Position numbers and translations under genes: made by a program. Shown in pieces: positions 34,873 through 49,484 of a DNA stretch of 64,000 nt (the stretch's first letter is position 1; every line of letters begins with the position of its first letter). The DNA comes from Whitmania pigra (taxonomy: Eukaryota > Annelida > Clitellata > Hirudinida > Haemopidae): positions 814,001-878,000 of the forward strand of contig JAJTWR010000260.1 of assembly GCA_021613335.1 (NCBI GenBank). The letters are read 5' to 3'. Below the pieces are notes generated by a model. The model searched no databases and was not told the origin of the DNA. It worked only from the letters and a program-made list of their open reading frames with translations.

Positions 34873-35600
34873 TTCGCTTAATAATCCTAAATTTTACAAA
34901 TAATTTAAACGGGCACGCACAGCACAAATTGACAAATGCGTGCAAACAGCTGAAGCACCGCGCCCAGTTTATCTAATCTGGCAAAACAGGCAGTGCATCC
35001 TTACATTATATTTAGTTTAGTTGGCCTGGGACCTGTTTAACATTTTTGTCATACATTATCGTGCTCATAAAAAATAAAAAAATATATGAACAAATTTCAA
35101 ATGGTTCCCAAAAATAATAGCTTATAATGATAACATTATTACAACTTGAGTTTACCCTCTATTATTTCAGGAATTTTCAGTAATGAGTCTTGGAACGCCT
35201 TTTTTATAAGTCGATTAGTAATAAGATCCACAAAAATTTCAAGAAGGTATTTCAGCCCCTGTTTGAGACATTATCTTTATTAAAACTTTATTTCTTTTAT
35301 CGTTTCTTTTGATTTATTTGTAAAATTCAACTTTATTAAATTAATTCAAACATCAATTAACAATCGAAATGATGAACTTCACTTTGACCACGTCTCTGCC
35401 ATTTTAATAAAGTGAATTTAAGAACAGTCCCGGATTTAGGCTACTTTCAAAATATTGCGCAGGAGCCCCCACCAACCAGAAAAGCAGCTGATTTGTGGGC
35501 CTCCATCTAGGTACTGGCTCAAGGACCTCCACCAATTAAGGGCTGGATTATCGTTTCAGCCTTTTCCAGAAGGAGAGCACAACTTGGGAAGATGGCTTAT
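34873..35600. other. Region upstream of the membrane-protein gene
   Basis: Likely promoter and 5' UTR near 34873-35000. A GC-richer fragment at 35535-35610 (cgtttcagccttttccagaa) belongs to the MITE-like family also seen at 8236-8428. No gene seen. Confidence 0.45.
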
Positions 35601-35609
35601 TTTCATATC

Positions 35610-35697
35610 TACCGTGTTTCCTCGAAAATAAGACCGTGTCCTATATTAATTTTTGCTCCAAAAGACGTGCTAGGGCTTATTTTCGGGGATGTCTAAT
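35610..35697 (+). mobile_element. Short interspersed element of the CCTCGAAAATAAGAC type
   Basis: GTTTCCTCGAAAATAAGACC is followed by TGTCCTATATTAATTTTTGC, TCCAAAAGACG and AGGGCTTATTTTCGGGGATG. Its two ends are loosely complementary (CGAAAATAAG and CTTATTTTCG). From memory this is a widespread, non-coding animal repeat type; I have no classification for it. Confidence 0.5.
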
Positions 35698-35837
35698 ATT
35701 TTCATAATCAATAACCAACAGCATAATTTTTCATGTTATACAATTTATTATGCTACAAGAGGCAAGAAGCATGGTTTTAATCACTTGTTAATAGAAGTAA
35801 TATTTTACAATAATATTAGTAAGGGCTTTGTTGCGAC

Positions 35838-35882
35838 TCCGTTAGGAGTTCAAATCTTGGTCGCTCGCAAGAGTTTTAATAA
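35838..35882 (+). mobile_element. Ser/Leu-tRNA-like SINE fragment, copy 2
   Basis: TGCGACTCCGTTAGGAGTTC, then AAATCTTGGTCGCTCGCAAG, carries a pol III B box (GAGTTCAAATC) and aligns with the reverse-strand copy at 19812-19905. The 5' part is missing or too diverged. Confidence 0.5.
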
Positions 35883-35951
35883 CTAACCCTTCAACTAGAG
35901 ATTTTTAAAAAATTAGTCGGATACAGTCAAATCAACTTCTTCATCGTAAAT

Positions 35952-36463
35952 CTCCGGCACCCAGTCATAATAGTCCGACGACAAAACAGCCCCGCCCAAA
36001 CAACCTGGTGACAAATTAGCCCAGGACAAAATACCCCCATCAAAACAGCTCAGTGTCTGGTAAGGTGAATCACTTTGTGTGGCTCGCATATGTTGCACGT
36101 CTGTCGATAATTTACATTAAATGCCAACATGAAAAGTCCGTCGAAACTGAGGTAATAGCCGGAATCTTATCAATATTTTAGACTATTAATCTTCCACTTA
36201 ATGAAATTTCCTGATACCAATTAAACTCAAAACGGTCATAAAAACATTCAACTACTAATTTCATTTAATCAAATTTGAAACGATTTAATCGGTTAATGTC
36301 TTCAATTCACATAAATTATTTTTTTAAAGATACTTTGACGAGGATGTTTTGGCGGGGCTATTTTGTCGCCGGGCTAATCTGACGGGACGGTTTTAACGGG
36401 GCTATTTTGTTCTGGGCTGTTTTGACGGGAATGTTTTGTCGCTGGGGTTTTTTGACGGGTCAC
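35952..36463 (-). mobile_element. Foldback-type MITE, copy 2
   Basis: The right end, read in reverse, starts GTGACCCGTCAAAAAACCCC and continues about 125 bp as degenerate short units (CAAAACAGCCCAGAA, CAAAATAGCCCCGTT, CAAAATAGCCCCGCC). The left end is the inverted partner (CGACGACAAAACAGCCCCG at about 35977). The interior matches the copy at 8965-9565 in opposite orientation. It abuts the reverse transcriptase at 36464, into whose coding sequence it seems to have inserted. Confidence 0.78.
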
Positions 36464-37720
36464 CGTGTCGTTGACATCGGTAATTTGTAAAATATTCGAA
36501 TCAATCATTAAATACCATCTGATAGGTCAATATATTAGAAACAATCTTTTTGCTCAAAACCAGTTCGGTTTTTTACCATCTCGTTCTACGACTCTCCCAA
36601 TGCTCAGATTTATGGATACACCTACCAGTGCAGTGGAGGCTGGTGATGAAGTCGATGCAATTTATACAGACTTGGAAAAAGCCTTTGATAAGATATCGCA
36701 TGAAAAGCAACTCTTCAAGCTGGAGAAGCACGGGGCTCATCATGCAGTTGTTGTGTGGATTGGTAACCATTTGTCGGGACGGAGCTTCCAGGTGAGGTTT
36801 GGTGAAGAGTTGTCAGACTAGCGGAGTCCCTCAAGGCAGCGTACTCGGACCCAGTGGCGCAACTAGGGGGGGCTGGAGAGGGGGGGGGGGCTTGCGCCCT
36901 CCAGGCCTAATAGGAGAGACCCTGCAATTTTTCCAAATCCGATGAGTTTTTTTTGGTGGGAGGGGGGGGGGGGTAAGGGGATTTAACTGGTTTGAAACTT
37001 TGAGACAGAAGATAGTCAAACTCATTAATAAATTATTAAAGATACAAAATAAGACTGCAGACAGAAGATAGTTAAACTCATAATAATAATAATCTGTTCT
37101 ATCTTTAATTCTTTATTAATTATAATTGGTAGTTTTGATTTGAACAGTTTCAAAAATTTTTCGACTGCGTCGGGCTTTCGTCCCTTTTCTAAACTTGAGC
37201 CCCCCAGCTTTTTCGCTGGTTGTGCCACTGCTCGGACCATTGTTGTTTCTCATATATATCAACGAAACCTATACAATTTGTGAAAACTTGTTCCTGTTTG
37301 CGGATGATACGAAATTATATAGATTTTTTTGCAATAAATTACAGGTAGACGTGGATAATGTAATTGATTGGTTCAACAGATGGCAAATGAAAGTGAATAT
37401 GAATAAATGTTGTACACTGCATATTGAGGGACCATACCATTTAAATAAGTACAAGTTATCAGACCTAGATAGTGCAAATTACGAAATTCCAGTTTACAAC
37501 TCGTTAATGGACCTTGGCGTTATTGTAGACTCAGATTTAAAATTCAAAGAACACATCCTATCACGGGTCAAGAAAGCAAACATAATGTTAGATATAATAG
37601 TAAGAAATTTTAAGCATTTTTCGGGGTTTGCTTTTGTAGACTTGTATAAGTCTTTGGTGAGGTCTCAGTTGGAGTATGGAGTGCAGGTATCGAAAATGTT
37701 ATTACCCTCCTAAATCCGCC
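36464..37720 (+). pseudogene. Non-LTR retrotransposon reverse transcriptase, truncated and split by a hAT MITE
   Basis: The frame begins VSLTSVICKIFESIIKYHL, then QNQFGFLPSRSTTLPMLRF, YTDLEKAFDKISHEK (catalytic motif A) and SGVPQGSVLGP (motif B/B2). It is broken at 36851 by a 379-bp insertion and resumes with LLFLIYINE and the active-site block FADDTKLYR (motif C), continuing to about 37710. Endonuclease and C terminus are missing. The motif set is that of the jockey/CR1-like group. The break is exactly at the hAT target duplication, so the RT was older than the MITE. Confidence 0.85.
36852..37230. mobile_element. hAT-type MITE with perfect 8-bp target duplication CTCGGACC
   Basis: 379 bp. 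Left end CAGTGGCGCAACTAGG; right end read in reverse CAGTGGCACAACCAGC. Flanked on both sides by CTCGGACC (36844-36851 and 37231-37238). The inside has poly-G runs and no coding sequence. It is nested in the SGVPQGSVLGP motif of the RT. Confidence 0.9.
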
Positions 37721-38477
37721 TACCAGTTCCAGTGTGTGGCCCCCTCCGCCGAAGTGTTCTAGATCCGCCCTTGCCAGCAGATCAGTTGATCATGCCGTCG
37801 GTGCTATTGAGAATGGGATTAAGAACAAGTGTGGCGCTGTTTGTTTTGAACACGCTGCAAGGAATACACGAAAGAGGCATTTATTTATCAGATATGCCGT
37901 AGAAAAGGGAATCGCAATGGCAAAGGTTGTCAATATTCCTCCTCGAGAGACAATATTCAAACCTTCAATCAAGCCCAACATATCGACGAACGTCATTTGT
38001 TGGTGGCAACGATTAATGTGATTTCTTCAGTTATTCGTAATCTAAGCGTATTAATTTAAAATGTTCAGTCGATATTTGAAGTACAAGTTTTTATCATTGA
38101 CTTCTTAAATCAGTCAACTTGTGAGTAAAAATATCGGCATTATTTTTAACTTGTAACTTTGTGAAGATTGTTGAAATCGCTAATATTAGCAATCAAGATT
38201 TATTGATAACGCTTCAACCAAACTATAAACGAAAGCAACAAGCCAGGTTTTAAGAAATAATCAATTTCAACAAAGATAACCAAAACTAAATTTCTTTCGT
38301 ACTCAGGCTATTTACGAAAAACTAAAGCTTTGAAAAAAGTTGTTAGATTGATTGAGATGGTCGAAGTCAAAAAAAGTGGAAGAGGTTTAAAGATAAATTC
38401 AAGGATGTCGTAGTCCAGCACATCTTCACATCTTTCAGAAAAGGAGAAAAAATAATGAAAGGTGAATGGATGACATC
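37721..38477. other. Intergenic, no gene seen
   Basis: An open frame of 95 codons at 37734-38021 has no recognisable domain and follows directly on the truncated RT; it may be a fragment of another element. The rest is AT-rich and holds the 3' flank of the VWA7-like gene. Confidence 0.4.
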
Positions 38478-41400
38478 TTAAAATGATTTAAAATAATGCA
38501 ACAACACGAATAGAAAGCAACAAACAATTGCAAGGTCAACCGAGGAGGCAGAGTTCACTTTTAACGTACACCTTCCAACGTTTCCGTTGTAATCCACAGC
38601 AATTATGGTGGCGTTGAGAAAGCAGCAACTACTTTCATAAACTCCTGTCACTTCTTCTTTCGTTCCATTAGGAAAAATGTTGGGTGAAAACAAAGACTGA
38701 GCGTAGGAGGTGGACGCCTTGAAAGACTTGAGACCGGAATCCAAATCTTGTACCGAAACAGTGGCATTCCAGCGAGTTGAATTGCACTGCAGCGATCGCT
38801 TACCTTTGCAAATGTCTTCCGTAATACTCAGCACTTTGCACCAAGGTGAATTCAGGTCACTTTCCTGTCAACATAAATGACATTGAAACAAAGTGGTGTC
38901 TGCTTGATTTTTACGATAACCCATCCCGCATTACCTTGGGAATTACTGATACGTAAAAGACGAGAACATTTTTGACTTTTGGGTCAGAGGTCGCGACAAT
39001 CGACAAAGTGACAGTCGACACACGTCCTGGTACTGCTGTTGTTGGTGCAGTGAAAATCATGTCGAAGCTTACACTGACATTTGTAGCAACTGTGAAGCTT
39101 TAAACGAATTGAACAGTTACTAATGTTATATCGGAGCATTGAGGCAAGCATGCAATGCAATTCAGCCCGCGATGATATTTTGATTAGTCTTGAAGTAAAA
39201 TGTTTACTGAAATGATCCTAACTCTAGCATTAAATTTTTTATAGGATTATCACATTATTTCATCTAGCATAACATCAAAACAACATTTGAAAATGAAATT
39301 ACTCTAAAGTCTTGGTTCCAACCAAGAAATTGCTGCTGTCGAAAATGTTAACTTTCCATTTGTCGAGAGGTGTTCCTCTATTTGACAATTTGGCTTTAAC
39401 CTTTATCGATGAACCCGGTTTGATGTCCAAACTTTCATTTGCGGCCAAATTCAATTCAGCGGTGACGTAACTAGTTTTTATTATATTGGAATTAATTCTC
39501 TGAAACTTTTTTCCTTTGCTGTCAACTCCTTGAACACCAACAAAGAAACCGGTAGCTAAAATGAAAAATATTTTCGTTTATTATCGAAGCAAAAAATTTG
39601 TTAGGATACGTAAAACCGACAGCTGCTTCTGCAGCTGGTAATAAGTTATTTGAAAATAGTTTATATCCTTGAGTCGGCAACCATTGACTTTTCAAACAGT
39701 TGTTGCTCATTTGCTTAATATCATCTGTATCGACAGCTGGTATTAGGTTCCTTTTACTTTTATTATAATTAATTACCGATGCGTACGAACTCCTCGTCGG
39801 ATCTCACAATGATCAATATACTGAACAAGCAAAATAAAAAAAATCAAAGCAACTTTGAAAGATGAATAAAATGATTCAAGTATATGGGGTATTTTATGCT
39901 TTTAATTATTAATATTAATGCTGTTACTTTAGTAATATATTGGCAATCCATTGTATCATTATTAGAATGATTAATGATTTAAAAAAATAACTAAATTAGT
40001 ACCTGAATATTTTCAATAGTAAATGTAAAAGTATTTTCATTCAACTTATAAATGCTTTTTATATAACTCCTAAAATAACCTTCCATTGGGAGAGCAGACT
40101 TAGCAACAAAATTTGACGAGGAATGTTTGACCTTAATTTCCTTCAGTATCGATCCTTCGGTGGAAAGAAACACAAGCTTGAGTGATTCTTCGTCGATTGA
40201 CCCAAACATGTCAAGAGACAGGTAGTAATCCTTTCCTGATGTATTGAGACGATGTTTAAAATTTCAACGTGAACTTTAAAATCAGTAAGTTTAACTTGAA
40301 ATGTTTTATTTAAAGTTATTTATTTAAAAGTAATAAATAAAATTAATAAGTAAACATTTGCAAAACCTCTTATCGGTGAAAATTCGACTGGAGCTCCATT
40401 TTCCGACACCAATGTGTAAGTGAAATCGATGCTGGATTCGCTAAATACTCTGTAGAAATACTTGAAATTTTGTGCAGTCAGACTAATATTTGCTGTCCAT
40501 TCGCCTTGGTCTGGATTCGTTATTTTCAGAACCTTATTGTTTGGCACGTTGGCCAACAGTTCAGCCTGATTAGTGCGGCCTTTAATTGAAAAGTTAATCT
40601 TAGTAAATATTTATTTACATTTTAATAAGGTCCGATTAACTTTCTGCATAAATAGACTGAGCTTAATTTACATTCGTTCACGTAGCCCTAACTGAGGGCG
40701 CTCCCTGGCGGTGCGAGCTGGGTTGCGAACAAACCAATTTAAATCAATACGAAATCAATAGTTTAAATCAATTAAACAACCACAAGAGCTGACCAGAAGG
40801 AGAAGTGATGTTTATCTCTTGAATATTAGTGCCAATGACAGAAACTTCGATATAGGTTTCGTTCATGGTTGAATCGACATAAAAGTTGAAAGATGGATTG
40901 GAGGATAGATATCCATAAGCGACATCAACCTGTATTTCAAAAATTAACCAGTTTTTAAAATATTAAAAGTAAATCCGAAATGTAGACATATGATTTATTT
41001 TTCTGTTGCAGAACGTCAAACCGCAGGCGACGTAAGCGATAATAAATTAGTGCCTTTTTAACTTGTAAATCCTAAAAAATTTCATTGTCTTCAAAATTAA
41101 TTAGAATCCTTGAAAGTAACTGAACTTTGACATTAAACAACAGTCCATAGGCTCAGCTGGCAGGATTTGAAACAAAAGAAACTTGTGTAACCTCAAAATT
41201 GTTTATTTAGGATTACAATAGCGTTGAAAGGAACATTTCTCCAAGAAAAAGGTTGGGTTTACATAACATAAAAATATTTTATAATAATAATACTTAATTA
41301 CTATTATAGTAATAACCACTCTTTTTAACTTTAATTCCTAATATCAAAATTTTCTTAGTTATATCGTAAATTTATCTACATCATCTGCATGGATGGCTCA

Positions 41401-43903
41401 GTTGATTTAGTTTATTCCGTAGGGAATAACCAAAGTTTGGAAGAACCAAAAGTGAGAGTCGAAAAATTACAAAAAAAATAATAAAATAAAGATTTTAAAT
41501 TGCATGATTTCTTATCTAAACTAATGAATCAAATATGTGATTAAAAAAAATTGCAAAAGTTAATATAATTCACCGAAGATATTTTTGATTCGATGTCCAC
41601 TATTTTCAAAACTTCTTTGAGATGTCCTTTCTGCACCAAGGTTATACTTCCTCCGCTGACCTCAGCAATGTCTCTGTAATCGTCTGCTATTGACCTTCGT
41701 TTTCTCGTGGAGCGCTTTCTTTTCTTGTTTACAATGGTTAATTTGAAATCCATCTGTCAATCATATTTTTTAAAGTCTTCCACAGCTTCATCAATTCGAT
41801 TAATCAACCAAATTACATTCTAATAAATAATTTCCATCTAGACAAACAAATTTTTCCGGCTAGGGCTTAAGAATTATTACAAGACGTTTGACCCTAATTA
41901 AGAGCCCATAAATGAAATGAAATAATTATAATAAAGTGGTTCCCAGTTTTTAAATTGATTTCGTATAAGTTAAATATAACTTTTCCATAATAAACTGTTT
42001 CTAATTTACGAAACAAAAATGCAAAAATTGTTGAATGAAAATACATTAACCGGATTAAGTAATTGCATCACCAACCTTGACGTTTCTCGAAGTAAGGACG
42101 CCTTTTAAAGTTTCCTTAATGTCTTTGTCCTTGGCATCGGCATCAGTGAAGACGTAACATTTAGAACCGAACCTGACATTTTGCGCTGCCAGCAACATTC
42201 CACTCATGCTCATCTCAGGAATGTCACCTCCCCCGTCTGCTACCAGGCCCCCCAACAATTCCACCATTTCATTGGCATCGTTGGTCATGTGGATTATGTT
42301 CGGATCTAAACGAAAATTCAACAAATGCATTAAATAATGCACAGTAACGTTTTAGAGGATTGGGACCTTACGAGGATCGTTTATTGGAACGAGAACAAAA
42401 TTTTTCCCAGTTCTTTCGGCACCTTTGGTCATTTCAATTGTCAGGCGTTTGACATCTTCTATCTCGTCACCCATACTTCCGGTTGTGTCGATGATGAAAC
42501 AAAGAGATGTGAGCAATTCCATGCCAAGGAATTCTCCAAAGCTCTCACGATCGTCTATAGTTGCTTCGTATATTCTTTTTAACATGTCCACTGTGCTTTC
42601 AACGGCCATATCTGCTGCCTTTATAAATCGAAAGCAATACGATTATTAACACTGTTAAGTGTTTATTTGTGGTTAGTAACGTTGGCTCTCCATATAATGC
42701 ACATACTTGCTGATGAAGATAATGATGAGGACTCCAGTCAGAATTCGAGGTGTCCTTGTTAATACCACCTTTGGCGTCTTTTACCCTGAAGCTATCCGCT
42801 TTTCCTCCATGACCACATTTTCCTGAAATTGCAAAAATACTGAGAATTCATAATTTATTGAAAGACGTTAATAATACAAATAGTAACTGTTTAATCCTAT
42901 GCATAAGGTTTGACAACATGAAATGGAAGTCACAAGAAAAGATTAACTTTGGTTGAGAACGCATGCAATATGCTTTTACCTTCGCTCGCAAGTGCTCAGG
43001 CTCTCTTAGACAACTTGCACCTCATAACATTGATACTAATTTACTATTAATAATAAAGTAATAATATCATCAATAATTACAATTATTAGCTAATATTAAT
43101 AATTAACAAGTATTGCATCTATGTAGTTATGAAAAAACAAAAACATCGAACCTTCAGGTTTATCAACGTTATGTTTGCTATAATAACCACTTATTAACTT
43201 CTTTTCCTGCCTGATGTTCGATCTGATGTTGCCTCTACACCTGGCACGTTATTAAATGTTTTATTACAATAACATTAAATACATTTTTAATCCTTTAAAA
43301 TAAAACAATCTTATCTTACTCTCCTAAAGGTTCGCAATTGCTGCAAGTCTTTTCATCCGGTGAAGCAAATACAACGCTCTCAAAAGCAGAAGTCGTACCG
43401 AGTTCTTCCTTAAACATTTGGTTCCCAAGTTCTATCCAGTTCGTTGAGCTGTAGAAGTCTTGGAGTGTGTGAAAAAGTAAGCCCGCCGTTACTCTGGCAA
43501 CATCAAAAGTTTTAAGTTTTATGGCGTTTATTACTTTCTCTCTGTCAAGGACAATCCTCATGTTTGACTCTGCGAGTTTCTCAGCGCTGAAATGGTACGA
43601 AGGATCCTTATCGTAAGGAGAGAAGGTATCGTACTTGGCGACAAAGCTTTTGAAACTGCTCATCGTAGATTTGAAAGTGTGAGAATTTTTTAATTTATCA
43701 TGCATTTCTACAGGATAAAGATCTGTATTTTCTTGGAGGAACCAGTCAACGATTTTTTCCAGAGCTTCGGATGTAATTTTTGCATGGTGCTTGGAATCAG
43801 TTAAACCTGCGTTTGTAACGCTTACGTCGTGAGGAAAGAAGCATCTCACTCGTCCAGTAAAAATAAATGCAGTGCACACGATAACCAAACGAATCGCCTC
43901 CAT
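38478..43903 (-). CDS. VWA7-like secreted/surface protein with a von Willebrand A domain
   Basis: Thirteen exons: 43320-43903, 43152-43240, 42707-42822, 42372-42618, 42076-42305, 41574-41753, 40794-40929, 40367-40579, 40003-40235, 39777-39820, 39303-39555, 38935-39097, 38478-38864; about 957 residues. A signal peptide (RLVIVCTAFIFTGRVRCFF) precedes the helical N-terminal domain seen in VWA7 and fungal Het-C relatives (SKHHAKITSEAL...LLFHTLQDFYSSTNWIELG). The VWA domain follows with the MIDAS start DTTGSMGDEI and the later FTDADAKDKD; the MIDAS is complete enough to bind a metal. Then come beta-rich repeats, a basic KKRKRSTRKRRS stretch, many potential N-glycosylation sites, and a hydrophobic C terminus (VDLAIVCCFLFVLLHYF), possibly a GPI-anchor signal or a single TM. 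All junctions are in phase except around exon 10. Confidence 0.85.
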
Positions 43904-44985
43904 TTTCGAAAGTATTAGCAGCTAGAGGACGTCGGTCTTATATATCAAGTGTCCTGCAAAAACATGAAACAGTTTCGACTGAAGCAAGCGAGCTTTCAGA
44001 ACGAAAATTATGGACTTACATCCTGAAGCTTTAATATCTTCGTGTGCATTTACAAATACAATTAAAATAAAACTAACTAATAAAAATAAGGGTAGTACGG
44101 ATAAATTATTATAATTTCTCATTCCGTATTATTTCAATAACTATTTAACGCATTAAGATCATTTATTCATCTGAAATTTGCCAGTGTAATCTGCTTTTTG
44201 AATTGCATTTAGTAAGCGCGGGTCTCTGCAGCAAGATTTGCGTGACAAAGGTCATTTCCGGCTATAATTTTTAGAAATTCGTTCATTTTGTTGCAGAAAT
44301 GTTCTTAAGTAAGATTATATTTTTATTTTTCTCAATTTTATTTCTATCTTTCTTTATAAATGAGCTGAATTTAACAAATAAAGCATAAGTTTAATTCGGT
44401 CAGATGTCTATTATTAATATATCTAAAATTCAATCCGATGAATTAATGCGAGTCAACATACAATGAAAAGAATTGCTTATTATTTCAATCAACCGCAATA
44501 AAAACAAGAATTATATCATTACAATTAGTTGTAGCAACCATGTTTGCTTTTCAGATGGACCTAATAAAAATTACGTTATGAAAGTTAAAAAGTTCAGACA
44601 TGTGTCTCATGCGGACCATTCATACTTTCTTATCCAGTATGTAATATCCGACATGTCCTGTTAATAACAACTTAGACAAGGAAGTTAGCACCATTCACGT
44701 ATTCATAAATCCGGTTCGAGGCATGATGGACTAAACGATATGACAAATGTCCTAGATGGCTTATTCGATCAATCTTGAAATTATTTACAAAATTATGTCA
44801 AAAAGATTTTAATGATAATAATAATGACAATAATAGCAATAATCATAACAATAATAATAATAATAATAATTTCGATGAATTAACAATTTACAAATCTTAA
44901 AAAATGTTAATAATAGTATATAGATAATAGTTTTTAGCAGAGATGGGTTTTAACTACTTAAAAAGTAGTTAGTAACTATTTTTAA
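43904..44985. other. Upstream of the VWA7-like gene, no gene seen
   Basis: Probably the promoter and 5' UTR of the VWA7-like gene, then AT-rich intergenic DNA with an imperfect AAT/AAC run at about 44808-44873. Open frames at 43922-44122 and 44473-44664 show no domain. Confidence 0.45.
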
Positions 44986-45003
44986 CTACTTTTTAAATAA
45001 GTA

Positions 45004-45630
45004 GTTGAGTGAGTGAGTGAGTGAGTGAGTGAGTGAGTGAGTGAGTGAGTGAGTGAGTGAGTGAGTGAGTGAGTGAGTGAGTGAGTGAGTGAGTGAGTGA
45101 GTGAGTGAGTGAGTGAGTGAGTGGAGTGAGTGAGTGAGTGAGTGAGTGAGTGAGTGAGTGAGTGAGTGAGTGAGTGAGTGAGTGAGTGAGTGAGTGAGTG
45201 AGTGAGTGAGTGAGTGAGTGAGTGAGTGAGTGAGTGAGTGAGTGAGTGAGTGAGTGAGTGAGTGAGTGAGTGAGTGAGTGAGTGAGTGAGTGAGTGAGTG
45301 AGTGAGTGAGTGAGTGAGTGAGTGAGTGAGTGAGTGAGTGAGTGAGTGAGTGAGTGAGTGAGTGAGTGAGTGAGTGAGTGAGTGAGTGAGTGAGTGAGTG
45401 AGTGAGTGAGTGAGTGAGTGAGTGAGTGAGTGAGTGAGTGAGTGAGTGAGTGAGTGAGTGAGTGAGTGAGTGAGTGAGTGAGTGAGTGAGTGAGTGAGTG
45501 AGTGAGTGAGTGAGTGAGTGAGTGAGTGAGTGAGTGAGTGAGTGAGTGAGTGAGTGAGTGAGTGAGTGAGTGAGTGAGTGAGTGAGTGAGTGAGTGAGTG
45601 AGTGAGTGTGAGTGAGTGAGTGAGTGAGTA
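45004..45630. repeat. (GAGT)n tetranucleotide array, about 155 units
   Basis: About 625 bp of pure GAGT repeat. I see only two interruptions, at about 45121-45124 (gtggagtg) and about 45606-45609 (gtgtgag). The long Leu-Thr-His-Ser frames read from it are artefacts of a period-4 repeat being open in all frames on that strand. Its preceding flank (44938-45004) is also repetitive (aactactttt, aagtagtt). Confidence 0.97.
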
Positions 45631-46791
45631 ATATGCTAATTGTATTAATATCCAAACATATATTATTGATGTACACATTTTCAACCGATTCAACCATAGG
45701 ACAGTTCCAAAATAAAATGAGGCATTGTTTTAGAATTAATCAATATTACATTATTAATGTTATCAGTTAATTCTTGGAAAATTACCATAAATTAGTTTTA
45801 ATTAATCAATATTGTATTATTAATATTATGTTATAATTATTTTTTTATTAATGTTATGATTTAATTCTTGTAAGATTAAGTTAATTTAGTTTTAATGGCT
45901 TTGACCCGATGCACCTCACATCAGTCTTCTTCTTTTAGACTGAAAGTTCTCGGCTTCCTGTTTACATGTTAAGCTGTTCAGCCATTCCGAAAGAATTTTC
46001 AAAAATTTCTTCGAACAATTGCATTGTGGACTTTATTTGAAAACGCCTGATAATTTATTATTTTCCAAGCCAATAATAACACATAATAATGTACTAATTC
46101 ACATAAATGATAGTGATATTAATAGATAATTAATTAATTTAATTAAAGTTTATTTATTATTAATAATGGTTGTGAAACTATTATCATAAATATCCATAAA
46201 TAAATTTCATCCATGAATAAAATTTCATGTTTTTACTTTTGGTTGGAGTTTAATCCATACATCCACACATCCTTCCACCATCACCATCATCGTCATCTGT
46301 CTGATTTGTGTCGAAGACGGGTCAACAGAAGGATGGAGTCCGCCATCTTGGTGAAATACTTCTCAGTTTAGAGAAACTTAAATGACATTCGGTCTGCTAA
46401 GCCTTAAGAACAAACATAGAAGTCGTTGTTGATGTTCGACTTATGCCAGATTTCTCATTTCTATCATTTTATAGAACTGATAAACCAGACAAACTGACGT
46501 CCTTTTCACCTAGCCATACAAAACATCAGAAATTTCTTTGCATTAATTGTTATCAAAATAGTATACGAAATTGTATTGTATTCTGACATTTACAACTTGT
46601 AAAAAATAAAAAATTTGACCCTCAAGACTCTGTCTCTTATGAACCAAACTGAATTTTTTCGAAGTAATGTGACTAACTTAATAAAGCAACATGATTTATT
46701 TTCTAAATGTTCTAACTGATTTCAATTTATTTCAAAAGCATCAAAAACGTAACAATTCCTTATTTTTTCAAAACTCGTTTTAGCGATACAT
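45631..46791. other. AT-rich intergenic with a local duplication
   Basis: The segments at about 45734-45800 and 45802-45895 are diverged direct repeats (AATTAATCAATATT...TTAATTCTTG...TTAGTTTT). The region right of 46620 is the 3' flank of the p97 gene. No gene seen. Confidence 0.5.

Positions 46792-49484
<2,693 letters not shown>

Noticed and set aside
37734..38021. 95-residue open frame after the truncated RT
   Set aside because: No recognisable domain, no splice context, and it adjoins mobile-element debris.
41388..41460. tRNA-like sequence (GGATGGCTCAGTTGATTTAG)
   Set aside because: It has an A-box-like start but no convincing B box or cloverleaf; possibly a very eroded SINE inside an intron of the VWA7-like gene.
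44986..45697. Two open frames of about 235 residues rich in Leu-Thr-His-Ser
   Set aside because: They are translations of the (GAGT)n array; a period-4 repeat without stops is open in every frame of that strand.
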